Below, one piece after another: positions 1 to 9,118 of a stretch of DNA of 51,703 nt (position 1 is the first letter of the stretch; each line of letters opens with the position of its first letter). The position numbers and the translations under genes were made by a program. The notes beneath the pieces were generated by a model. That model did not search any database and was not told where the DNA came from. It was given only the letters and a program-made list of their open reading frames with translations. Origin of the DNA: an uncultured Lentisphaerota bacterium (GTDB taxonomy: Bacteria; Verrucomicrobiota; Kiritimatiellia; CAIQIC01); the NCBI GenBank assembly GCA_903912445.1, contig CAIWHP010000188.1, forward strand, positions 1 through 51,703, read 5' to 3'.

Positions 1-5
1 AAAAC

Positions 6-44
6 GAACGGCGGAATTTCCAAGCCTTGGAAAACCCGCCGTTC
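6..44. repeat. Palindromic element, CCAAGCCTTGG core, with outer stem
   Basis: The core TTTCCAAGCCTTGGAAAA at 17-34 is a dyad centred on base 25. It is enclosed by a second perfect 9-bp inverted repeat, GAACGGCGG at 6-14 and CCGCCGTTC at 36-44. The same core recurs in arrays at 17574, 25532, 32024 and 41186. It lies downstream of asd, so the hairpin could also end that transcript, although no T-tract follows on the minus strand. The array may continue to the left of the window. Confidence 0.75.
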
Positions 45-90
45 AGGCCGATGGTGCTTCTACCATCAACCATCCGCCCTCAACCCTTGC

Positions 91-1104
91 CTACTTCAGG
101 CCCATGCGGACCATCTCTTCGGCGATCTGGATGGCGTTCTGGGCGGCGCCCTTCCAGATGTTGTCGCCGGCGCACCACAGGACGAGGCCGTTGTCGCAGC
201 TCCGGTCCTTGCGGAGGCGGCCGACGAGCACGTCGTAGTTCTCGCTGGCGTTGATCGGCAGCGGATAGACGGCGTGCTTGGGATCGTCCACGAGCTTGAC
301 GCCCGGCGCGTTGGCGAGCAGTTCGCGCGCCTGCTCGACGGAGAGCGGCTTTTCGAATTCCACGTGCGCGGCAATGCTGTGGCCGTTGAAAACCGGCACG
401 CGCACGGTGGTGGTGGCCACCCGGATCGCGGCGTCATCGAGGATCTTGTGCGTCTCGTTGCGCATCTTGATCTCCTCGGTGCTCTCGCCGGAATCGTCCT
501 TGAACGAGCCGACCGACGGGATGACGTTGAACAGAATTTGATGCGGATAGACCTCGGCCTTGAGCGGCTGGCCCGCAGCCCACGCGCGCGCCTGCGCCTC
601 GAGCTCCTTGATCGCCGCGCTGCCGGTGCCGGAGACGGCCTGGTAGGTACTGGCGATCAGCCGGCGGATGCGCGCGGCCTTGTGCAGCGGCGCCAGCGGC
701 ATCAGGGTGATGATGGTGCTGCAATTCGGGTTCGCGATGAAGCCCTGGTGCTGCCGCAGCGCTTCCGGGTTGATCTCCGGGATGACGAGCGGCACGCGCG
801 GGTCCATGCGGAAGTCGTCGCCGTTGTCGATGACGACGCAACCTTCTTCCACCGCCTGCCAGCCGACCGTCTTGGACGCGCCCTTGGCGCCCTCGGTGCC
901 CGCGAAGAACGCGAAGTCCATGCCCTTGAACGAGCCGGGACCGGCGACGCGCACTTCCACCGGGATGCCGTCGATCATTTCGGTGCGCTCGCGGGTGGCA
1001 AAGACCACCAGCTTGCCGACCGGGAATTTCCGGCGGCGGAGCAACTTCACCATTTCGGCGCCGACCGCGCCGATGCCCACTACACAACAGTTGTATTGTT
1101 TCAT
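91..1104 (-). CDS. asd: Aspartate-semialdehyde dehydrogenase
   Basis: Catalyses NADPH-dependent reduction of aspartyl phosphate to aspartate semialdehyde, the branch point to lysine/diaminopimelate, threonine and methionine. The 337-residue protein has a normal length for the family. The N-terminal dinucleotide-binding loop GIGAVGAEM (about residues 10-18) and the catalytic cysteine in NPNCST (Cys128) are visible, with the central dimerisation domain following. The start at 1104 is preceded by AGGTGATG. It lies 86 bp downstream of leuB on the same strand, and a leuB-asd order is known from other bacteria, so co-transcription is likely. It ends in TAG, which shows that UAG serves as a normal stop here. 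Confidence 0.96.
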   Translation of the reverse strand: MKQYNCCVVGIGAVGAEMVKLLRRRKFPVGKLVVFATRERTEMIDGIPVEVRVAGPGSFKGMDFAFFAGTEGAKGASKTVGWQAVEEGCVVIDNGDDFRMDPRVPLVIPEINPEALRQHQGFIANPNCSTIITLMPLAPLHKAARIRRLIASTYQAVSGTGSAAIKELEAQARAWAAGQPLKAEVYPHQILFNVIPSVGSFKDDSGESTEEIKMRNETHKILDDAAIRVATTTVRVPVFNGHSIAAHVEFEKPLSVEQARELLANAPGVKLVDDPKHAVYPLPINASENYDVLVGRLRKDRSCDNGLVLWCAGDNIWKGAAQNAIQIAEEMVRMGLK

Positions 1105-1190
1105 TGCATCACCTGCTGAACCGGAGCGTTGGCCTGCGTGAACCCAAGTCCAACGCGCCGCCGCTCCACTACTCCATCATTCGCCGTGCG

Positions 1191-2267
1191 TCAAATCTGC
1201 CCCGCCACCAGGTCGCCGAGCTGCGTGGTCGTGAAGCCCATCTGGTTGGCCATCTGGCTCTTCATCTTGGGCGTCGTGGCGGCGATGGCGTTCTCGATCG
1301 CTGCCGCGGCCGCCGTCTCGCCGAGCTGCGCGAGCATCATCGCGCCCGCACCGATCGCGGCCAGCGGGTTGATCGCGTTCTTGCCCGTCCACATCGGCGC
1401 CGTGCCGCCGATCGGCTCGAACATGCTGACACCCTTGGGATTGATGTTGCCGCCGGCGGCGATGCCCAGCCCGCCCTGCGTGATCGCCGCGAGGTCGGTG
1501 ATGATGTCGCCGAACATGTTCTCGGTGACGACGACGTCGAACATCTCCGGGCTGGCGACCATATAGAGGCAGGTCGCGTCCACGTGGTAGTACTCGCGCT
1601 GCACGTCGGGGAATTCCGCGCCGACCTCGGCGAACACGCGGTTCCACAGCTCGTACATATAGGTCAGCACGTTCGACTTGCCGACCATGGCGAGCTTGTT
1701 GACCGCGGCCAGGCCGCGCGCCTTCTTGCCATGCGCCCGCGCATACTCGAACGCGAACCGCAGGCAGCGCTCCACCTGCGCATAGGTATAGACCATGTTC
1801 TGCACGGCGACCTCGTCGCGGGTGCCCTGGCGCGACAGCCCGCCGATGCCGGTGTAGAGGCCGCCGCTGTTCTCGCGGATGCAGCAGTAGTCGATTTCCT
1901 TCGGCCCCTTGCCCTTGATCGGGCACTCGACGCCGGGGAACAGCTTCACCGGGCGCAGGTTGATGTATTGGTCCAGCTCGAAACGGATGCGCAGCAACAG
2001 GCCCTTTTCCAGAATGCCCGGCTTGATATCCGTGTGGCCGATGGCGCCCAGGTAGATGGAGTCCATCTGCTTGAGTTCGGCCAGGACGCTGTCCGGCAGC
2101 ACCTCGCCGGTGCGCAGATAGCGCGCGCCGCCGATGTCCTGCGGCACCAGGTCCAGCTTAAAGCCGAACTTCTGCGCGGCGGCCTGCAACACCTTGCAGC
2201 CTTCGCCAATCACTTCCGGGCCGGTGCCGTCGCCGGCGATCACGGCAATCTTATGGGTCTTGCTCAT
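1191..2267 (-). CDS. leuB: 3-isopropylmalate dehydrogenase (isocitrate/isopropylmalate dehydrogenase family)
   Basis: Oxidatively decarboxylates 3-isopropylmalate in leucine synthesis. The 358-residue protein opens with the family signature [12 protein letters not shown], has the substrate-binding stretch [11 protein letters not shown] (about residues 102-112), and has the metal/substrate region [16 protein letters not shown] with [13 protein letters not shown] behind it. A longer reading from 2336 is possible, but ATG 2267 has AAAGAG six bases upstream and removes a non-conserved N-terminus. The INLRP variant resembles the actinobacterial-type LeuB branch. A tartrate- or isocitrate-dehydrogenase role cannot be excluded from sequence alone, but length, motifs and the asd neighbour favour LeuB. 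Confidence 0.85.
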   Translation of the reverse strand: MSKTHKIAVIAGDGTGPEVIGEGCKVLQAAAQKFGFKLDLVPQDIGGARYLRTGEVLPDSVLAELKQMDSIYLGAIGHTDIKPGILEKGLLLRIRFELDQYINLRPVKLFPGVECPIKGKGPKEIDYCCIRENSGGLYTGIGGLSRQGTRDEVAVQNMVYTYAQVERCLRFAFEYARAHGKKARGLAAVNKLAMVGKSNVLTYMYELWNRVFAEVGAEFPDVQREYYHVDATCLYMVASPEMFDVVVTENMFGDIITDLAAITQGGLGIAAGGNINPKGVSMFEPIGGTAPMWTGKNAINPLAAIGAGAMMLAQLGETAAAAAIENAIAATTPKMKSQMANQMGFTTTQLGDLVAGQI

Positions 2268-2381
2268 CGTCATCTCTTTCGTCGTTCGGGACGGCGGAAA
2301 ATAGCGGCCAACCCGCGCCCCCGCAAGCAAAAACACGGTCCGCCCGCAAAGAGGTTCAGCAGCTGATTCGCGGTGCGCGCC

Positions 2382-3575
2382 TTAACGTTCCAGGCGCCGC
2401 ACACCGATCATGATGGCCGGGATCAGCAGCAGGTAGAGCGCGGCGCCGATCAGGAAGGTGGTGCGGACATCGAACCAAGCCGCGACCATGCCGCCGCTCA
2501 GGGCGGCCAGCATCCAGCCGATGCAGCGCGCGCTGCTGGCCCAGCCGAAGACCGACCCGTGCTTGTGCGGCGGCGTGATCTTGCTCAGCCAGATCTGGAA
2601 CACCGGGTCGAGCCCGCCCGAGCAGAACATCACCCCGAAGCGCGCGGTAAACAGCAGCGGGAAGTTATGCGCCAGCGCCTGCGGGATCATCAGCAGCCCG
2701 GCGCAGAGCGAAGAGGCCTTGCCGATCTGCGGCGGGCTGACGCGGTCGGCCAGGTTGCCGAGCACGATCCCGGCGATCATCCCTGCGACGGCGCCGGTCG
2801 CCGCGAGCATGCCGGTCCAGAGCGACGCGCCCTCCAGCTTGCCGTGGATTTCCTGGACCAGCAGCGGCACCCAGGCGGCGTCGAACGAGCGGACGAAATT
2901 GATGGCGAGGATCAGCCCGAGGATCGGCCACAGCCCGCGGAAGCGGCCGGCGTGCTCCGGCTCGTCGGCGGCCACCAGGACCGGCGCGGGCTGCGCCGGC
3001 TCGTGCGTGCCGAAGAGCACGAGCAAGGCGGCCGCCAGCAGCAGGGCGCCGGAGATGATGAAGGCCGCGCGGTAGCCGAACCATTCGGCGCACACGCCGC
3101 CGAGGGCGACGCCCGCCAGGCCGCCGGAAAACACCGCCGCGCTCAGCCCGCCCAGCGCGCGCCCGCTGCGCTCCGGCGGCACCTCCGCCGACACCATCGC
3201 CTGCGCCGCGGTCATCGTGCCGGTGAACGCGCCCTGCAGCGCGCGCAGCAGGATGAGCATTTCGATGTTGCGCGAGAAGCCCATCAGCGTCAGCACGATC
3301 CACGCGGCGAAGTTCGCGCGCAGCAGCATGACGCGTCGCCCGTAGCGGTCGGCCGCCGCGCCCCAGATCGGCGCGAAGAACGCCATCGTCAGCGGCACCG
3401 CCGCGCTGAAAAGCGAGACACAGAGGCGGAGCTTTACCGGGTCGCGAATGCCCAGGCTCTCCTGCATGAAGAACGGCGCAAAGGGGATCGCGAACGAGAA
3501 GCCGGCAATCGAAAGAAACTGCGAGAGCCAGACTGTCAGGACATTGCGCCGCCAGCTATAAACAGAGGAAGACAT
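2382..3575 (-). CDS. MFS transporter, drug-efflux type
   Basis: A 397-residue inner-membrane protein with about 12 hydrophobic segments in two halves. The MFS signature between helices 2 and 3 is present as GAAADRYGRRVMLL (about residues 70-83), with a degenerate second copy GNLADRVSPPQIG in the second half. The charged central loop EPAQPAPVLVAADEPEHAGRF separates the halves. The overall pattern is that of TetA/MdtG-like 12-TM proton antiporters. The substrate cannot be predicted. It precedes leuB by 114 bp on the same strand, and nothing links their functions. The upstream stretch is low-complexity (see 3576-3745). Confidence 0.88.
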   Translation of the reverse strand: MSSSVYSWRRNVLTVWLSQFLSIAGFSFAIPFAPFFMQESLGIRDPVKLRLCVSLFSAAVPLTMAFFAPIWGAAADRYGRRVMLLRANFAAWIVLTLMGFSRNIEMLILLRALQGAFTGTMTAAQAMVSAEVPPERSGRALGGLSAAVFSGGLAGVALGGVCAEWFGYRAAFIISGALLLAAALLVLFGTHEPAQPAPVLVAADEPEHAGRFRGLWPILGLILAINFVRSFDAAWVPLLVQEIHGKLEGASLWTGMLAATGAVAGMIAGIVLGNLADRVSPPQIGKASSLCAGLLMIPQALAHNFPLLFTARFGVMFCSGGLDPVFQIWLSKITPPHKHGSVFGWASSARCIGWMLAALSGGMVAAWFDVRTTFLIGAALYLLLIPAIMIGVRRLER

Positions 3576-3745
3576 GGTGCATGGTGGATGGTTAAAGGAA
3601 GAAGGAAAGAGAAAGCGATGGTTAATGGTGCATGATTCACAGGGACATGGCGCCTGATGGATGGTTCATGGTCATTGCAAAAAACGCTGCCGTCCATGCA
3701 CCCTTATCCATCAACCATTACCCATCTCCCATCCACCACCCTCCA
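3576..3745. repeat. Intergenic ATGG/CCAT word cluster
   Basis: This 170-bp stretch between the acetyltransferase and the MFS gene is built largely from the words ATGGTGCATGG, GATGGTTAA and ATGGATGGTTCATGG on the left and their inverted counterparts CCATCAACCATTACCCATC and CCATCCACCACCCTCCATC on the right. A smaller version, ACCATCAACCATCC, follows asd at 62-76. It contains no ORF. The two halves could fold back on each other. Confidence 0.6.
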
Positions 3746-4264
3746 TCACGCATGTTTCCGGAGGTCCATGACCATCGCCACTTCCGGGCAGGTGAACGGC
3801 GAGTCGTACTTCGAGCAGTTCAGGCAGCCGGTATACAGCTTGTGCATCATCGTTTCCTTCGGCACCGCCCGGAAGCCGAGCTTGCCGAAGAAGTCCGGGG
3901 TGAAGGTCAGGACGATGATGTCTTCCGGCAGCATCGTGCGGATGCGCTTGATCGCCGCCTGCACCAGCGCCTTGCCCAGCCCCAGCCCGCGCGCTTCCTT
4001 GCTCACGCACAGCGATTTGATCTCCACCGAGGGATGCTCCGCCTTGCCGATCTCCGGCAGGATGGACCACGACACGATGCCCGCGAGCTTCCCCGCCACC
4101 TCGGCGATCAGAAACCGGTCGGTGTTCTGCGAGATGTCGTTCATCGAGCGCGGCACCAGCTCGTTCGGGTTGCCCTTGATCAGCTTATAGATGCCGGAGA
4201 CGTCGTGGAACCCGGCGTTGCGAATGCTGTACGGCTTGGATTTCATGCGCAACCGATAGGCCAT
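3746..4264 (-). CDS. GNAT acetyltransferase, short N-acetylglutamate synthase type
   Basis: Probable transfer of acetyl from acetyl-CoA to the glutamate amino group, the first step of arginine synthesis. The 172-residue protein has the single GNAT fold: acetyl-CoA loop EARGLGLGKALV after the strand SVEIKSLCVS, and a following FTPDFFGKLGFRAVPKE segment typical of this family. The C-terminal YTGCLNC...CPEVAM cysteine cluster is also a hallmark of the stand-alone bacterial NAGS group, as is the early LVPRSMNDI. ATG 4264 is preferred because AAGG lies upstream; ATG 4246 is an alternative. It lies 32 bp downstream of the DUF2007-like gene. Another GNAT substrate remains possible. Confidence 0.72.
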   Translation of the reverse strand: MAYRLRMKSKPYSIRNAGFHDVSGIYKLIKGNPNELVPRSMNDISQNTDRFLIAEVAGKLAGIVSWSILPEIGKAEHPSVEIKSLCVSKEARGLGLGKALVQAAIKRIRTMLPEDIIVLTFTPDFFGKLGFRAVPKETMMHKLYTGCLNCSKYDSPFTCPEVAMVMDLRKHA

Positions 4265-4296
4265 TCCGACCTTTTTTTCAACTGCAATCGCGCCGC

Positions 4297-4620
4297 TCAC
4301 TTCGTCAGGATGAGCGCGATCACGGCCCAGAGGAGCAGAACAAACAGCACCGCCGCCTGCACCCGGTAGAATTTCTTCATGGAGGGCGACACGTGGTCCA
4401 CGCCGCACGGCACGGGTGTTTCACACGGCAACGGCTGGAGCAGTTCGGCCGCCTGTTCAACTTGATCTTCCGGGACCATGATGACCAGTTTCGACGACAC
4501 GAGGCCGTCGCCGGAGCCCTGCAGGTCGTGTTGAACATGGCAGTGAATCCGGTGCTCCTCAAGCAATCCCACGGCTGCCGCCACAGCCTGCTTCTCGCTG
4601 GATACAAAGACGACAATCAT
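4297..4620 (-). CDS. DUF2007-like signal-transducing protein with C-terminal membrane anchor
   Basis: A small 107-residue protein. Residues 1-60 form a ferredoxin-like alpha/beta unit (VVFVSSEKQAVAAAVGLLEEHRI ... KLVIMVPEDQVEQAAELL) resembling the putative prokaryotic signal-transducing domain DUF2007. Residues 88-105 (VQAAVLFVLLLWAVIALI) form one membrane helix, so the soluble domain probably faces the cytoplasm. It is close enough to the downstream acetyltransferase for co-transcription. No biochemical role is established for the family, and none is proposed here. Confidence 0.7.
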   Translation of the reverse strand: MIVVFVSSEKQAVAAAVGLLEEHRIHCHVQHDLQGSGDGLVSSKLVIMVPEDQVEQAAELLQPLPCETPVPCGVDHVSPSMKKFYRVQAAVLFVLLLWAVIALILTK

Positions 4621-4721
4621 CGCGCAGTCCCCGCCTTGAAGAGCCGCACCGCATGTTTAGGTAGGTTCATTATCCAAGGATGGTAAACAATGAGCTGCGC
4701 TTTGCCAAGGCACGTGGGCGC

Positions 4722-6254
4722 TCACGCCCAGTATTGCCGGTCGAGCGAGCGGTACTGGATGGCCTCGGCGATGTGCCCGGTCTCGATCTGCGGCGCGGCG
4801 GCGAGGTCGGCGATGGTGCGGGCGACCTTGAGGATGCGGTCGTAGGCGCGGGCGCTGAAGTTCAGGTCGGCAATCGCCATGCGCAGCAGCTCCTGCGCGT
4901 CGGCGCCGAGCGCGCAGTGCTTGCGCAACTCGCGCGAGCGCATGGCGGCATTGCAATGGACGCGCGCACTGCCGCGGAACCGCTCCTGCTGGAGGCGACG
5001 CGCCCGGATGACGCGCTCGCGGATCGGGCCGGAACCCTCGCCCTGCGTCGCCGAGGCCAGTTCCTGGTAGCGGACGGCGGGCACCTCGACGTGGATGTCG
5101 ATGCGGTCGAGCAGCGGGCCGGAGATGCGATTGCGGTAGCGTTGGATGTTTTGCGGCGAGCAGCGGCACTCGTGCTTCGGGTCGCCGAAGTAGCCGCAGG
5201 GACAGGGGTTCATCGCCGCGACCAACATAAACTGGCACGGGAAGGTCAGGCTCGCCGCGACGCGCGCGACGGTGACGACCGCGTCCTCCAGCGGCTGGCG
5301 CAGAATCTCGAGCGCGCTGCGGTTGAACTCTGGGAGCTCGTCGAGGAACAGCACGCCGTTGTGAGCCAGGCTGACCTCGCCCGGCACCGGGTGCGAGCCG
5401 CCGCCGAGCAGGCCGGCGTCGGAGACCGTGTGGTGCGGCGAGCGGAACGGGCGGCGCGCGACGAGGGCCTGATGCGGCGCCAGCGCGCCGGAGATGCTAT
5501 GGATCTTCGTCGTCTCCAGCGCCTCTTCGAGCGTCATCGGCGGCAAAATCGAGGGCACTCGCTTGGCGAGCATGGTCTTACCCGTGCCTGGCGGCCCAAC
5601 AGCCAAGAGGTTGTGCCCTCCGGCAACCGCGACCTCGATCGCGCGCTTTGCCGATTCCTGTCCTTTGACGTCGGCGAAATCGTCTTCGTATACGCTGTTC
5701 GCCTCGAAGACCTGCGCGATGTCGATGTGGCAGGGCGTGATCACCAGCTTGTCGGCGAGAAAATCCGCCGCCTGCCGCAGGGTCTTGACCGGCACCACGC
5801 GCAACCCTTCAACGACCGCGGCCTCGTCGGCGTTCTCCTCCGGCACGATCAGCGTGTGACCGAGCGTGCGCGCCAAGACGGCGAGGGGCAACACGCCGCG
5901 GACGCGGCGGACCTGGCCGCTCAGAGCCAGTTCGCCCACGATGGTGAAGGCGGACAGCTTGGTGTCGTCGAGGTCGCCCTGCGCCGCGATGGTGCCGAGC
6001 GCGATGGGCAGGTCGAAGCTCGGGCCTTCCTTCTTGATATCGGCCGGCGCGAGGTTGATCGTCGTCCGTCCCATCGGCAGGCCGAACCCGGAGTTGACGA
6101 GTGCGGTGTCGACCCGGTCCTTGCTCTCTTTGACCGCGGTGTCCGGCAGGCCGACGATGACCGTGTCCGGGTCGCCATGACCGGCATTGACCTCGATCTC
6201 GACGGCGTAGGCGTCCACACCCAACACCGCACCTGAAAATACTTTAGCCAGCAC
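4722..6254 (-). CDS. comM: YifB/ComM family Mg-chelatase-like AAA+ ATPase
   Basis: The 510-residue protein has the complete three-part family layout: N-terminal ChlI domain ([23 protein letters not shown]), AAA+ core with Walker A at residues 219-227 (VGPPGTGKT) and Walker B FLDELPEF, and the C-terminal Mg-chelatase subunit domain. Family members such as ComM act as hexameric helicases promoting branch migration during natural transformation. The start is GTG at 6254, preceded by GGGAGGGA, and the next residues ([11 protein letters not shown]) match the usual N-terminus. A good sigma-70 promoter lies just upstream (6280-6308). No other competence genes are visible nearby. Confidence 0.95.
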   Translation of the reverse strand: MLAKVFSGAVLGVDAYAVEIEVNAGHGDPDTVIVGLPDTAVKESKDRVDTALVNSGFGLPMGRTTINLAPADIKKEGPSFDLPIALGTIAAQGDLDDTKLSAFTIVGELALSGQVRRVRGVLPLAVLARTLGHTLIVPEENADEAAVVEGLRVVPVKTLRQAADFLADKLVITPCHIDIAQVFEANSVYEDDFADVKGQESAKRAIEVAVAGGHNLLAVGPPGTGKTMLAKRVPSILPPMTLEEALETTKIHSISGALAPHQALVARRPFRSPHHTVSDAGLLGGGSHPVPGEVSLAHNGVLFLDELPEFNRSALEILRQPLEDAVVTVARVAASLTFPCQFMLVAAMNPCPCGYFGDPKHECRCSPQNIQRYRNRISGPLLDRIDIHVEVPAVRYQELASATQGEGSGPIRERVIRARRLQQERFRGSARVHCNAAMRSRELRKHCALGADAQELLRMAIADLNFSARAYDRILKVARTIADLAAAPQIETGHIAEAIQYRSLDRQYWA

Positions 6255-6279
6255 AAGTCCCTCCCTCGTGATGCTGGCT

Positions 6280-6308
6280 ATAATTTACGCTGGCCTGCGG
6301 ACTGTCAA
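6280..6308 (-). promoter_or_regulatory. Sigma-70 type promoter of yifB/comM
   Basis: On the minus strand a perfect -35 box TTGACA (6308-6303) is followed after 17 bp by AATTAT (6285-6280), a four-of-six match to the -10 consensus. The predicted transcription start is about 20 bp before the GTG start at 6254. Confidence 0.6.
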
Positions 6309-6387
6309 GGCAATCCAAAAGCGAAACCCGGTTTCTTGCAGGCGGGATCGGCCAGCACCACGTGTGTTCCGGCTGGCTGGCCGGTCG

Positions 6388-7410
6388 TTACATTTTCAAG
6401 TGCTTGATCAGGTCGGGCAGTTTTTTCAGCGCGGCAAATTGACGCATGGCCTGGAGGTAATCGTCGGCCGGGGCGCCGAGCACCGTTTTGCCGGCGGCCA
6501 CATCCGCCATCACCCCTGCCCCGCCACCGATCCGCGCCCCGGCGCCAATCGTGATGTGGTCCCGGAGCGCCACGCAGCCGCCGACCATCACCCCGTCACC
6601 CATCGTCACCGACCCGGCCACACCGGTGCAGGCGGCGATCACGCAACTGCGCCCGATCCGGCAGTTATGGCCAATCTGCACGAGGTTATCGATCTTGGTG
6701 CCGGCCCCGATGGTGGTGGCGCTGAACTTGCCGCGGTCCACGCAGCTGTTCGCGCCGATCTCCACGGCATCGCCGAGCGTGACGGTCCCGATCTGCGGAA
6801 TCTTCACCAGGCTGCGTCCATCCGCGGCCGGGCGGTAGCCAAACCCATCCGCCCCAATCGAGACGTTGGGATGCAAAATGCAGCCGTTGCCGACGACGCA
6901 GCGATCGCGAATCACCACGCCGGGCCAGAGGATGCATTGCGCGCCGATCCGGGTTTCATCCAGGATGGTGACGTGCGGATAAAGTTTGGTGCCCGCCCCA
7001 ATCTGAACGCCGGCCCCGACAAAGCAGCCGGCACCAATCGTGACGCCCGCGCCCAAGGTGGCCGTGGCCTCCACGGTCGCGGTGGGATGGATACCCGTGG
7101 CCGCCACCGGCGCGGGCGGCTCAAACAGCGCCAACACTTCGGCCATGGCCAGATCGGCGTTGCGCACGCGGATCAGCGCCCGCCCCTGACCGGGTTCCAC
7201 GACCAGACCTTCACTGACCAAGGCCGCTGAGGCCCGGGATGTCTCCCACAGCGGCACATACTTTTTTCCACCGACAAAGGTGAGTTGCCCCGGTTCCGCG
7301 ATCTCGATTTGCTCGATGCCGGTGATTACCAGCGTCGCCTCGCCAACGATCGTTCCGGAAAGCTGCTGGGCGATGGCCTGAATGGAATACGACTTATGCG
7401 ATGGCTCCAT
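6388..7410 (-). CDS. lpxD: UDP-3-O-acylglucosamine N-acyltransferase
   Basis: Adds the N-linked hydroxyacyl chain during lipid A synthesis at the inner membrane, so it implies a lipopolysaccharide-bearing outer membrane. The 340-residue protein starts with the uridine-binding domain (QLTFVGGKKY), then shows a long left-handed beta-helix of hexapeptides (GATVTIGAG-type repeats). The catalytic histidine region is LVQIGHNCRIGR, and IAACTGVAGSVTMGD is characteristic of LpxD. The open frame runs on to 7989, but ATG 7410 has GGGAGG about nine bases upstream and matches the family N-terminus. The upstream frame is non-conserved. It stands alone rather than in an lpx-fabZ operon. Confidence 0.95.
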   Translation of the reverse strand: MEPSHKSYSIQAIAQQLSGTIVGEATLVITGIEQIEIAEPGQLTFVGGKKYVPLWETSRASAALVSEGLVVEPGQGRALIRVRNADLAMAEVLALFEPPAPVAATGIHPTATVEATATLGAGVTIGAGCFVGAGVQIGAGTKLYPHVTILDETRIGAQCILWPGVVIRDRCVVGNGCILHPNVSIGADGFGYRPAADGRSLVKIPQIGTVTLGDAVEIGANSCVDRGKFSATTIGAGTKIDNLVQIGHNCRIGRSCVIAACTGVAGSVTMGDGVMVGGCVALRDHITIGAGARIGGGAGVMADVAAGKTVLGAPADDYLQAMRQFAALKKLPDLIKHLKM

Positions 7411-8226
7411 GGCAAAAACCTCCCGGGCGCGGAATGCTGCTGCTGTTATCCAGACAAGCAACGGCTGGGGCGCGCCCACCGGGGACGTGCCGTATTGCTG
7501 CCGTAACATGCCTCCACAAAAACATGGATGCATTTTCCTGTCGCGCGGCTGGGAGTCAAGTGCAGATTCGCACAGCTTCCCAGCGTGCCCAGAGGTCAGG
7601 CTCCAACCATAATACATCCGCAGCTGATTCTTTCCGGGTGCGAAGTAGCCTTGGACGCGGATGAACGCAGAGGCACACGAATGGGCGGGGCACATCCTGT
7701 TCGACCAGCACCTTCTTGATGTCGGCCAACGCGAGGTGGATCGTCGTGCGCTGATCAGCCCAACCCTTCCGCAATTCGCTCGCCGCGCTTGGTGCGTATT
7801 GGCCCGTAGTCCGTTCCCACCTGCCGCTGTTGTTGTCATTTCCAAGCCTGGAAACCCGGCGCCGATATTTCCCCATGACTTGATATTCCGCCGCGAATGG
7901 AGGCTCATGACACCGAGCTTTTCGCAGAACCCTTGATGGCAGCATCCTAAGAAGCAGGGAATCAGAGGCCAGCCGGGTTGCCACCCCATTCAGTTCTGCC
8001 GCATACATAAAACGCACGCCACCTGTACATCCAACACCCATGACCTAAATAAGTCAGCAAGAGATGCGTATGCTTCTGACTCTTAGAGAATATTTTACAA
8101 ATGTAAAAAAGGCATTGGCATATCCTGTGCTAAGGGCGTCACGAAATAAGTACAAACACATAGATGCATGCAAAATTAGCCATGTGGGATTGAAGGCGAG
8201 AAACAACCAACAAAAGGAATACGAAC
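7411..8226. other. 816-bp intergenic region between divergent lpxD and outer-membrane gene
   Basis: No convincing gene is seen on either strand. An open minus-strand frame (to 7989) is only an upstream extension of lpxD. The left part is GC-rich. It holds a single palindromic element at 7838-7854 (TTTCCAAGCCTGGAAA) and, at 7653-7684, a GGACGCGGATGAACGCAGAGG-like word of the low-complexity type seen in many environmental genomes. The right part (8040-8226) is AT-rich and is probably the promoter region of the barrel gene. It includes the inverted repeat at 8093-8108. Confidence 0.6.
8093..8108. promoter_or_regulatory. Inverted repeat TTTTACA-AA-TGTAAAA before the barrel gene
   Basis: Perfect 7-bp arms around a 2-bp spacer, in the AT-rich region 119 bp before the start codon at 8227. 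It looks like a possible operator dyad. No convincing -35/-10 pair could be placed beside it. Confidence 0.35.
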
Positions 8227-8910
8227 ATGAAGACGACGAAGTTGATGCTGATAGCGACCGGAAGTTTGGCGTGTATGCAGTTGGCCCTTTCGGCCGAGGT
8301 GGCCCTCCCGATCCAAGACCTGCAGGATAGTATCGAAAAAAGGAATCATCTGTTCTATGTGGGTTTTGGGTTTGGACCGACGCAGCTGAAACCGGGCAGC
8401 GACAGCCGCACGGTTGAGGGCATTGATTTCAAATATTCCGCGGGCAACAACAACCTGGGCGGGGAAACACACGCGGGCTTTTGGATCTCCGACAACGTCG
8501 CCCTCGAAATTGGCGCGCGCGATTATGGCAAGGCGAAAGTGCCCTTTGCGTTCAGCGACCCGCACGACAACTCAACGGGCACTGGTGAATCGGAGGTAGA
8601 CATGAGCGGCTTCAACATTTCCGTGGTGCTGGGTTACGACATCACTTCCAAGCTACAACTTTTCGTGCGCGCCGGCGTACTGCAATGGAAGGAGACGTTC
8701 GACAGCCGCTTTGACATCCCCGGCCAGGCGGCCATGCACCGCACCTATGATCAAAGCGGGACCGGCATGAGCCTTGGCGCGGGAGTGAGCTATCGCTTCC
8801 ACGATTACTGGCATTTACAGGCCCAATATGAACACGACACGTTTGATGTTGATCAAGTGAGCATGGTATCCGTCGGGATGAGCTACGACTTTATCGGCCT
8901 GACCCGCTGA
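8227..8910 (+). CDS. Outer-membrane beta-barrel protein (OmpW/OmpA-barrel type)
   Basis: A 227-residue exported protein. Residues 1-23 form a signal peptide (MKTTKLMLIATGSLACMQLALSA). The rest alternates polar and aromatic residues in about eight predicted strands, e.g. LFYVGFGFGPTQL, VALEIGARDYG, ISVVLGYDI, LQLFVRAGVLQW, MSLGAGVSYRF, WHLQAQYEHD and SMVSVGMSYDF. This fits a small eight-stranded barrel of the OMP_b-brl class. The protein ends three residues after an aromatic strand rather than on a terminal Phe. AAAGGA lies upstream of the ATG. The substrate or role is unknown. The gene is monocistronic and converges on the Sel1 gene. Confidence 0.8.
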   Translation: MKTTKLMLIATGSLACMQLALSAEVALPIQDLQDSIEKRNHLFYVGFGFGPTQLKPGSDSRTVEGIDFKYSAGNNNLGGETHAGFWISDNVALEIGARDYGKAKVPFAFSDPHDNSTGTGESEVDMSGFNISVVLGYDITSKLQLFVRAGVLQWKETFDSRFDIPGQAAMHRTYDQSGTGMSLGAGVSYRFHDYWHLQAQYEHDTFDVDQVSMVSVGMSYDFIGLTR

Positions 8911-8982
8911 CCACAGCGCACTTCATCAAGGACCTTGCACAAGACTGAATTAGGTTCACAGTTTACTTATCGCCCTCTGCCT

Positions 8983-9019
8983 CGCCCCCGTTTGCCCACC
9001 GTGCGGCCAAACGGGGGCG
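8983..9019. terminator. GC-rich hairpin between convergent genes
   Basis: Perfect 12-bp stem (CGCCCCCGTTTG at 8983-8994, CAAACGGGGGCG at 9008-9019) with a 13-nt loop. It sits between the ends of the convergent barrel and Sel1 genes, where it could end both transcripts. No U-run follows on either strand, so it is not a canonical intrinsic terminator. Confidence 0.45.
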
Positions 9020-9118
9020 ACGCGCATTAATATTGAGCACTGCGCGCGGGGCGAAACCCAAGACCGGTGGCAGCTCGTGACGAAGCTCGGGGCTGGGAAT
9101 CGACATTCGCCGGCCCGC

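Noticed and set aside
1104-2366. 420-codon plus-strand open frame opposite leuB
   Set aside because: Arg/Ala/His-rich shadow frame of a GC-rich gene; leuB on the other strand is conserved over its whole length.
2373-3635. 420-codon plus-strand open frame opposite the MFS gene
   Set aside because: Low-complexity composition typical of an antisense frame; the minus-strand MFS protein has clear membrane helices and motifs.
7411-7989. N-terminal extension of LpxD as a second domain
   Set aside because: Sequence is not protein-like, a good ribosome binding site precedes ATG 7410, and the family begins there.
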